Below, one piece after another: positions 14,836-19,465 of a stretch of DNA of 19,465 nt. The first letter of the stretch is position 1. The number at the start of each line of letters is the position of its first letter. A model generated the notes under the pieces. It was not told where the DNA came from and did not search any database. It saw nothing but the letters and a program-made list of their open reading frames with translations. A program made the translations under genes and the position numbers. The DNA is from Minisyncoccus sp041650175 (lineage in GTDB: Bacteria; Patescibacteriota; Minisyncoccia; Minisyncoccales; Minisyncoccaceae). Where the stretch lies: assembly GCA_041650175.1 (NCBI GenBank), contig JBAZLS010000019.1, positions 1 through 19,465 on the forward strand, written 5' to 3'.

Positions 14836-15323
14836 CTTTTTAATCTTCCATTCAGAAGGTTAAAATATCGCACTACAAGTTCTCGACAAAGAAGAGCCTG
14901 CCAATAAAAATCAATATTATGGCATAAAAATGTTTTTCTTTCTTCAAAAAAATAATCAATGCCGATAATGCAAGGATCACAGACAAGATGTGAATCTGTA
15001 TTAAGATAAACATCTCCAATAGTAAATCCAGATACTACTATGCTGCGAAGTTCACTATTATAAAAAAGGATATCTTCAATTATGGTTTCGGTTTCGTTGC
15101 AGCAACCAAGCATTATGTTTTCAAAAGGACTAATTCTGCCTTTTGCCATTTGATTAATGATTTCCTTGATTTTTTTAACTTCAAAATATAAGCTAGGCGA
15201 AGCATTAAGGACAATCATATATTTCTTTGGAAGCGGACAAATGAATCCAAAACCTTCTGGAAGGAAATGGATTGGAACCATATCATTTGTTAGAGTAAAA
15301 TCACTTAATTCAATTTTTACCAT
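14820..15323 (-). CDS. Cys-rich protein of unknown function
   Basis: I do not recognise this 167-residue protein. It has no signal peptide or membrane helix and reads as a mixed alpha/beta cytoplasmic protein. Seven cysteines occur, among them CC at 74-75 and CDPC at 115-118, followed by C134 and C146 (RKTFLCHNIDFYWQALLC); a metal site formed by CxxC plus later Cys/His residues is possible but unproven. The N-terminal half contains KKYMIVLNASPSLYFEVKKIKEIINQMAKG. The start is well supported: ATG at 15323 with AGGAGT five to six bases upstream on the minus strand. It is transcribed divergently from xseA and convergently with the Cas4-like nuclease. Given its isolated position and strong ribosome site it is likely a real gene. 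Confidence 0.65.
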   Translation of the reverse strand: MVKIELSDFTLTNDMVPIHFLPEGFGFICPLPKKYMIVLNASPSLYFEVKKIKEIINQMAKGRISPFENIMLGCCNETETIIEDILFYNSELRSIVVSGFTIGDVYLNTDSHLVCDPCIIGIDYFFEERKTFLCHNIDFYWQALLCRELVVRYFNLLNGRLKSNKKD

Positions 15324-15418
15324 AATAAACTCCTATGTGTAGCAGGTAAAACATATAACAGACGAATCTTTTTGTCCAGCAAAACCTTTCAAGTGGATTT
15401 TTTTGTTTTATTTTTTTA

Positions 15419-15427
15419 TGATATAAT
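15419..15427 (+). promoter_or_regulatory. Extended -10 promoter giving a probably leaderless xseA transcript
   Basis: TG, one base, then TATAAT (15422-15427) form an extended -10 element. Transcription would begin around 15434-15435, at or one base before the xseA ATG, so translation would start from a leaderless message. The -35 region is only T-rich. Confidence 0.5.
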
Positions 15428-15434
15428 ATTGCCA

Positions 15435-16655
15435 ATGGAAGAAAAAACTAAACCATCATTCAGCAGGGAATTTCTCAAAAATAATATATTTACAGTTTCA
15501 GCCTACATAACTATTCTTAATGGAATTCTTACCCTTTGCGAAGCAAAAATAAAAGGGGAAGTAACCGAGGTTAAAAAAAGTAGCGCTGGTCACGTCTATT
15601 TTTCACTTAAAGACAAAAAAGATAATAGTGTCCTATCTTGTGTTATTTGGAATTTTGATTATCGAATGTGCAATGTAGAGTTAGAAGATGGATTAGAGAT
15701 AATTGCATTCGGTTCTCCTGACATCTATGCTCCAAATGGAAGAATATCCTTTAAAGCAAAAACTATCCAACTAGTAGGCGAAGGTGAGCTTAAAAAAGCT
15801 TATGACAAATTAAAAAAGAAATTAGAAGATGAAGGAATATTTGACGAAGGAAGAAAAAGAGATATTCCATTTTTCCCAAAAAAAATAGGAATCATTACAT
15901 CCAGATATGGAGCAGTTATCAACGATTTTCTAAGCAATATTGGACATTATGGATTCAAGATAAAACTTATTGATTCAAGAGTTGAAGGACAAGAAGCAAT
16001 AAAGGATTTACTATCTGCCATTCAGATTATGTCCAAGCAAGATATCGACGTCTTAGTCATTATGAGAGGCGGAGGCTCATTAGAATCATTTATGGCCTTC
16101 AATAATGAAGTTTTAATAAGGGAAATAACGCGTTTTCCTGTACCTGTAATTGCTGCGTTAGGGCATGATAAAGATATTCCATTATTATCTTTAGCAGCGG
16201 ACAAGATGACCTCTACTCCTACTGCCGCTGCAATGCTTTTAAATGCAAATTGGGACAAGGCCGAATCAAAATTATCAGAACATCAAGCTTTTATCATAAA
16301 TTATTTTTCCAATATTATTAATGAAAATAACGCAAAAATAAACTCATCATTCTTAAAGATTAATAATTATTTTAATGAAGCATTAAATAATTATAAAATA
16401 GCAGAATTAAAAACAATAAATTCTATTTCTAATTCTTTTGAAAATTCATTTTTAAATTATAAAAAAGGACTAGATATTGCAAATAGAATCATCGCTCAAA
16501 ACGACCCCAAAAGAAATTTAAAGTTAGGATACTGTATTACTCGGAGTAACAAACAGATAGTAAAAAGTATTAAATCAATAAAAAAAGGAGAAACAATAGA
16601 AACAGAATACTTTGATGGATTAATATCATCCGAAATAAAAAACATTTCTAAATAA
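15435..16655 (+). CDS. xseA: Exodeoxyribonuclease VII large subunit
   Basis: XseA is the catalytic subunit of exonuclease VII, which degrades single-stranded DNA from both ends into short pieces. The 406-residue product has the N-terminal OB-fold (FTVSAYITILNGIL, IKGEVTEVKKSSAGHVYFSLKD), then the catalytic domain: FFPKKIGIITSRYGAVINDFLSNI, IMRGGGSLESFMAFNNEVLIREI, FPVPVIAALGHDKDIPLLSLAADKMTSTPTAAA, all family hallmarks. A helical stretch and a short C-terminal β region (GYCITR, GETIETEYFDG) follow. It is somewhat shorter than E. coli XseA (456). The frame opens at a TTG at 15372, but that lies before the -10 element; ATG 15435 gives the proper N-terminus. xseB follows after 10 bp, so the two form an operon. 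Confidence 0.95.
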   Translation: MEEKTKPSFSREFLKNNIFTVSAYITILNGILTLCEAKIKGEVTEVKKSSAGHVYFSLKDKKDNSVLSCVIWNFDYRMCNVELEDGLEIIAFGSPDIYAPNGRISFKAKTIQLVGEGELKKAYDKLKKKLEDEGIFDEGRKRDIPFFPKKIGIITSRYGAVINDFLSNIGHYGFKIKLIDSRVEGQEAIKDLLSAIQIMSKQDIDVLVIMRGGGSLESFMAFNNEVLIREITRFPVPVIAALGHDKDIPLLSLAADKMTSTPTAAAMLLNANWDKAESKLSEHQAFIINYFSNIINENNAKINSSFLKINNYFNEALNNYKIAELKTINSISNSFENSFLNYKKGLDIANRIIAQNDPKRNLKLGYCITRSNKQIVKSIKSIKKGETIETEYFDGLISSEIKNISK

Positions 16656-16665
16656 TATCAAAAAT

Positions 16666-16869
16666 ATGAAACCAACCAAAGGATTAAATCAAAATCTCTC
16701 AAGTATATCAAAAATCGTTGAGTGGTTTGAGTCTCAAGAAGAATTAGATATAGAAGAAGGTCTAAAAAAAGCCAAGGAAGCAGCCGAACTGATAAAAGAA
16801 ACAAAGAAAATGCTTAAAGAAGCCGAAAACGAATTTGAAGAAATTAAAAAAACCCTCAAAAAAGATTAA
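16666..16869 (+). CDS. xseB: Exodeoxyribonuclease VII small subunit
   Basis: The 67-residue, almost fully helical product resembles XseB, several copies of which assemble around each large subunit. Recognisable are NLSSISKIVEWFESQEELDIEEGLKKAKEAAELI, matching the family pattern (a first helix, a short Glu-rich turn, then a long second helix with regularly spaced Leu), and a charged KKMLKEAENEFEEIKK tail. Sequence similarity in this family is low, so position, size and helix pattern carry the call: it begins 10 bp after the xseA stop. The stop codon overlaps the first base pairs of the downstream stem-loop. Confidence 0.85.
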   Translation: MKPTKGLNQNLSSISKIVEWFESQEELDIEEGLKKAKEAAELIKETKKMLKEAENEFEEIKKTLKKD

Positions 16870-16917
16870 AAATTAAGAGGTCGTAACCTCTGAAAGAGGT
16901 TTGATCTCTTAATTTTT
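16868..16917 (+). terminator. Two-tier stem-loop after xseB, with alternative pairings
   Basis: The outer stem AAAAATTAAGAG (16868-16879) pairs over 12 bp with CTCTTAATTTTT (16906-16917). Inside, AACCTCT (16885-16891) pairs with AGAGGTT (16895-16901). AGAGGT at 16876-16881 can instead pair with ACCTCT at 16886-16891, so at least two exclusive folds exist. Its place right after the stop suggests a terminator, though only five T's end it. Confidence 0.65.
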
Positions 16918-16934
16918 AAAAACCATCACTGCTA

Positions 16935-16963
16935 TTGTTTTTTTGTTTCCATTAGTCTATATT
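16935..16963 (+). promoter_or_regulatory. Possible promoter for the HNH-like gene
   Basis: TTGTTT (16935-16940) and TATATT (16958-16963) are spaced by 17 bp. If used, transcription begins near 16970, downstream of the TTG at 16962, which favours the in-frame GTG at 16998 as the start. Confidence 0.4.
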
Positions 16964-17735
16964 GAATTTAGTTCATTCAAAAAATGAACAAGGAAGTGTG
17001 ACCATAGATACAGGAATCGATAGTCATAACATCCCAAGTAACGAACAAAAGATTGGAAGATGTTGTATTTGTGGAAAAAAAGACATTCCAATTACTATTC
17101 GGCGTATTTACAAAGAAATTGTTTTCGGCTCCTACAAGAAAGAGAGTGTTGATCTTGTATGTAGTGAATGCAGGCATCTCATGAATCACTCTATCAGAAT
17201 GATGGAGAATGAAATTCTGCAAAAATTTGCTCCTACTTATGAGCTAATATGGAAGAATTTTATTTTAAGAAAACATTTCCCTCAAAATACACTCGAAAGT
17301 TTTGTCGAAGATCAAATTAAGAAAATTAGAATTAGTTCTTCGGCAATCAGTCCAGAAATTGATGATCAATGCTATGAAGAGGAAAAAGAGATAATAGGCA
17401 CATGTCCATGCTGCAATAAGAAGAGGGTAAAACTAACCAAGCATCATCCTTTAAGAAAAAAGGTTTTTGGACCAAACAATGAAATCGTTTTTCTTTGTAG
17501 AGACTGTCATGATTTAGTTGAAAAAGTGGTGACGAGGTTTGAAAGAATAGTCCTCAGAAAATTTTCCCGATGCTATAGGGGAGTTTGGAAAGCCTATACA
17601 AACAATGGCGTCATTAGCGATATCGAAGCTAGAGAATTAGCTAGATATTTCTTCAGTGATTTAATGGCTAGGAAAGGCTTATTGAGTACAGAGGTAGAAA
17701 TTAGTGAGAACGCAGTCGCAATAGAGGCAAATTAA
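16962..17735 (+). CDS. Tandem HNH-like zinc-finger protein; first module lacks the histidines
   Basis: The 257-residue frame holds two related modules. Module 2 (~146-215) has a classical HNH-like pattern: C148-PC-C151, then LTKHHPL (H161, H162), VFLCRDCHDLV (C179, C182, H183) and a long helix RFERIVLRKFSRCYRGVWKAY. Module 1 (~32-105) aligns along its length: C34-CI-C37, ITIRRIY, VDLVCSECRHLM (C67, C70) and a similar helix ILQKFAPTYELIWKNF. It keeps all four zinc cysteines but has Arg at the positions of all three histidines, so only module 2 could be a catalytic ββα-metal nuclease. An internal duplication with decay of one copy is inferred. The start is uncertain: TTG 16962 or GTG 16998. Acidic C-terminal tail; no membrane segment. 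It could instead be a DNA- or RNA-binding zinc protein. Confidence 0.75.
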   Translation: MNLVHSKNEQGSVTIDTGIDSHNIPSNEQKIGRCCICGKKDIPITIRRIYKEIVFGSYKKESVDLVCSECRHLMNHSIRMMENEILQKFAPTYELIWKNFILRKHFPQNTLESFVEDQIKKIRISSSAISPEIDDQCYEEEKEIIGTCPCCNKKRVKLTKHHPLRKKVFGPNNEIVFLCRDCHDLVEKVVTRFERIVLRKFSRCYRGVWKAYTNNGVISDIEARELARYFFSDLMARKGLLSTEVEISENAVAIEAN

Positions 17736-17737
17736 AT

Positions 17738-17762
17738 GCAACACCCGTTGCTATTTTTTTTA
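17738..17762 (+). terminator. Intrinsic terminator after the HNH-like gene
   Basis: GCAAC (17738-17742) pairs with GTTGC (17747-17751) around ACCC, followed by TA and a run of eight T's. Confidence 0.75.
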
Positions 17763-17776
17763 TGAAAAGATATAAT
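17748..17776 (+). promoter_or_regulatory. Promoter for the thioredoxin gene, overlapping the preceding terminator
   Basis: TTGCTA (17748-17753) and a perfect TATAAT (17771-17776) are spaced by 17 bp. The -35 lies in the 3' arm of the upstream terminator hairpin. The leader would be about 76 nt, AT-rich, with no visible ribosome site. Confidence 0.5.
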
Positions 17777-17858
17777 ACATTCTATATTTAATAAATTACT
17801 TCTTATTCTTACAAGCAATTGTAACTATAAAATTACATATTAATAAATAATTAAAGAA

Positions 17859-18179
17859 ATGAAAATTATTAATGATCAAGAATTTAAAACAATAGTTGAA
17901 AAAAGTGAGAAACCAATAGTAATAGATTTTTTTACTAATTGGTGTCCTCCATGCAAAATGCTAAGTCCAGTTATCGAAAAACTCGCCGAAGAATATAAAG
18001 ATAAAATAGAATTTATTAAAATGGACCTTGACCAATGTCCTAATACAGGAAATGCTTTCGCAGTAGATAGAATTCCTACGGTAATTTTTTTAAGCAACGG
18101 AAAACCAAAATCATCTTTTGTCGGCTTTAAAGATGAAGCAGAAATAAAATTATGGCTCGAAAATAATCTCTCCAAATAA
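17859..18179 (+). CDS. Thioredoxin with WCPPC active site
   Basis: The 106-residue protein is a compact thioredoxin fold with no signal peptide, so it should act in the cytoplasm. The active site WCPPC (C29, C32) follows IVIDFFTNW, and the cis-proline motif is RIPTVIFLSNGK, with the usual C-terminal helix. Canonical thioredoxins have WCGPC; a Pro in the middle is found in several redox variants and shifts the potential, so the preferred substrates may differ. The next gene but for a repeat array encodes an FTR catalytic chain, which suggests that electrons reach this thioredoxin from ferredoxin rather than NADPH. It has its own promoter and is followed by the repeat array starting at 18192. 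Confidence 0.92.
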   Translation: MKIINDQEFKTIVEKSEKPIVIDFFTNWCPPCKMLSPVIEKLAEEYKDKIEFIKMDLDQCPNTGNAFAVDRIPTVIFLSNGKPKSSFVGFKDEAEIKLWLENNLSK

Positions 18180-18191
18180 TTATTTATCATC

Positions 18192-18544
18192 GTCATTCCT
18201 ACATCCTGTCTGTCATTCCTTTGAAAAAAGGAATCTCTATGTCTCATTTGTCATTCCTTTGAAAAAAGGAATCTCATAAGATGTTCCTATTTCTCCTGTC
18301 ATTCCAACTTGCCCGCCCATGAAAGGCGAAAGCAGAAATCTCATACATAAAATGTCCCATTTCTCTGTCATTGCGGTTGATTCTTTAATAAGAATCAACG
18401 GCGGAGACTTGACTGAAGTCGAGCCACGCCCTAAGGCGATTTCAACAGAAATCGACCGAATGGGTCCCATAAAATGGACGAAGCAATCTATTCCTTTGTC
18501 ATTCCAACTTATCCGCCTCTGGAGGACGAAAACTGGAATCTCAT
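18192..18544 (+). repeat. Array of six dispersed repeats including 178-bp compound copy 2
   Basis: The 388-bp stretch between thioredoxin and FTR is nearly all repeat: a half unit (18192-18211), CC units with stem ATTCCTTT/AAAGGAAT around a GAAA loop at 18212-18237 and 18250-18277, a degenerate C unit (18298-18344), then the compound element 18367-18544 (G part 18367-18489, C part 18498-18544). The compound element matches 10443-10620 base for base in length and in most positions; changes in one inner hairpin are compensatory (CGATTTC/GAAATCG here). Frames open across this block on both strands are artefacts. Confidence 0.85.
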
Positions 18545-18567
18545 AATTATAATTTAAATAAAATAAT

Positions 18568-18840
18568 ATGGAAAAAATAGAAGAAATTAGATTAAAATAT
18601 GAAGAATATTCAAAAGAAAACAATATTTCATTAAATCCAAATGAAACAATAGTTAATGGAATCATTAATGGGTTATTGAATAATGAGCAAAAACATGGAG
18701 AAAAATATTGCCCTTGTCGTAAGGTAACAGGAGATAAAGAGATAGATAAAAAAATCATTTGTCCTTGCATTTATCATATGGATGAAATTGCCTCAATGGG
18801 ACATTGCCACTGCAACCTCTTTGTCAAAAAAACTGCCTAG
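18568..18840 (+). CDS. Ferredoxin:thioredoxin reductase catalytic (beta) chain
   Basis: FTR passes electrons from ferredoxin through a 4Fe-4S centre to a thioredoxin disulfide. The 90-residue product carries the three diagnostic motifs CPC (C48, C50), CPC (C65, C67) and CHC (C80, C82) in the contexts EKYCPCR, IICPCIYHMDEI and GHCHCNLFVK. By family rule four of these ligate the cluster (48, 65, 67, 80) and two form the active disulfide (50, 82). Spacings between motifs (14 and 12 residues) differ from the plant enzyme (16 and 8), as expected for a non-photosynthetic type. No FTR variable chain and no ferredoxin gene are in the window. Its closeness to the WCPPC thioredoxin (17859) makes that a natural partner. 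Stop codon is TAG. Confidence 0.93.
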   Translation: MEKIEEIRLKYEEYSKENNISLNPNETIVNGIINGLLNNEQKHGEKYCPCRKVTGDKEIDKKIICPCIYHMDEIASMGHCHCNLFVKKTA

Positions 18841-18866
18841 AGCATTTTTATTATAATAATTTAAAA

Positions 18867-19389
18867 ATGGAAAATAATTTTGCATTTATAGATAGTCAAA
18901 ATTTAAATCTAGGAGTATCAAAAGATATTTATGATAAAAAGGGGACACTATTATATTATGGCTGGAAATTAGATTTTAAAAAACTTAGAATATATTTAAA
19001 AGATAAATATTCTATTAATAAAGCATTTCTTTTTATAGGATATGTTCCGATAATCAGTCATTATATATAGATTTGCAAAAATGGGGATATATACTTATTT
19101 GGAAACCAACCTTAAAAAACCTAACGGAGAGGTCAAAGGAAATGTTGATGCTGAGTTGGTTTTGCACACAATGATAGAATATCCGAATTATGATAAGGCT
19201 GTAATAGTTTCGGGAGATGGTGATTTTTTTTGTTTAGCAAAATATCTTTTAGAAAAAGATAAATTAAAAATCATATTAGCTCCTAATGAAATTAATTATT
19301 CTTCATTATTTAATGGATTATATGAAAAAAATTTAACTATTTTAAATTTTATTAATCCCCTTAAAAATAAGCTTGAAAAGAGACCGTAA
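18867..19389 (+). pseudogene. LabA/DUF88-type NYN-domain protein, interrupted by two -1 frame changes
   Basis: Three frames together spell one NYN (PIN-like nuclease) protein. The first, from ATG 18867, gives NFAFIDSQNLNLGV (catalytic Asp) and LDFKKLRIYLKDKY ... FLFIGYVP. At about 19048 reading must slip back one base to continue as DNQSLYIDLQKWGYILIWKPTLK, which has no stop between. At the A6 tract 19114-19119 it must slip back again to give NGEVKGNVDAELVLHTMIEY and VIVSGDGDFFCLAKYL, ending TAA at 19387-19389. All key acidic motifs (FIDSQN, NVDAEL, SGDGDF) survive. Both changes are equivalent to one missing base. Loss of function, sequencing error, or recoding at the second site (A AAA AAC in phase) are possible. 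NYN proteins are predicted RNases; the target here is unknown. Confidence 0.8.
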
Positions 19390-19465
19390 AATAAAAAAGC
19401 CCTCGTCGGGACCAACCCCTTAGAGACCTTTTTCATCGTGATAAACCCATATTATCATACATTTA

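Noticed and set aside
15372..15434. N-terminal extension of XseA from a TTG
   Set aside because: The extension covers the -10 element and lacks family similarity; ATG 15435 fits the conserved N-terminus.
18192..18544. CRISPR-like array
   Set aside because: Units are palindromic, of several types and unequal spacing, with no unique spacers of constant size and no cas operon.
18237..18770. 177-residue minus-strand frame
   Set aside because: It runs antisense through the repeat array and into the FTR gene; no family features.
19040..19055. Programmed frameshift at the first break of the NYN gene
   Set aside because: The sequence around CCGATA is not slippery; a lost base is simpler.
19393..19413. 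Terminator on the minus strand at the right edge
   Set aside because: Only a three-base CCC/GGG stem precedes the T-run; too weak to call.
1..19465. Alternative genetic code with TGA as glycine
   Set aside because: All long genes are intact with the standard code and show no in-frame TGA; TGA is merely unused as a stop.

Overview
The window is an AT-rich bacterial chromosome segment read with the standard genetic code. Short housekeeping genes, weak or absent Shine-Dalgarno sites, many small Cys-containing exported proteins, an orphan Cas4-like nuclease and a LabA/NYN protein together suggest a Candidate Phyla Radiation (Patescibacteria) genome, most likely Parcubacteria-like. That placement is inference from gene content. 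No rRNA, tRNA, CRISPR array, transposase or phage gene was found.

Layout: (1) 1-970, the 3' part of an exported glycine-rich repeat protein. (2) 1037-4542, rarA (replication-associated AAA+ ATPase), obg (GTPase) and an orphan purC (SAICAR synthetase). (3) 4725-11423, a large membrane-anchored extracytoplasmic protein with a duplicated four-Cys C-terminal module, a U32 peptidase-like RNA-hydroxylation factor, rmuC, rlmN and pyrH. (4) 11506-13026, a minus-strand three-gene cluster: a multi-spanning CxxC membrane protein, a helical protein of unknown function and a membrane-anchored thioredoxin-fold protein. (5) 13248-13520, a single-RRM RNA-binding protein with a long leader. (6) 13583-13773 (minus), a compact unit of promoter, ribosome site, 36-codon gene and terminator. 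(7) 14042-16869, a Cas4-like nuclease, a convergent Cys-rich unknown gene and xseA-xseB. (8) 16962-18840, a tandem HNH-like zinc protein, a WCPPC thioredoxin and a ferredoxin:thioredoxin reductase catalytic chain. (9) 18867-19389, a LabA/NYN-domain gene broken by two -1 shifts.

Two themes stand out. The first is thiol redox: a cytoplasmic thioredoxin lies near an FTR catalytic chain, a separate cluster encodes exported CxxC proteins, and at least two surface proteins carry many cysteines. The second is a dispersed repeat superfamily, 5' GTCATT(C/G)C ... G(G/C)AATCT 3', with about fourteen copies at seven loci. All copies point the same way, several have hairpins with compensatory base changes, and two are 178-bp compound elements at 10443 and 18367. 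The repeats explain every intergenic stretch over 300 bp apart from the part around the small minus-strand gene. None of the 22 stop codons I could assign is TGA (19 TAA, 3 TAG).
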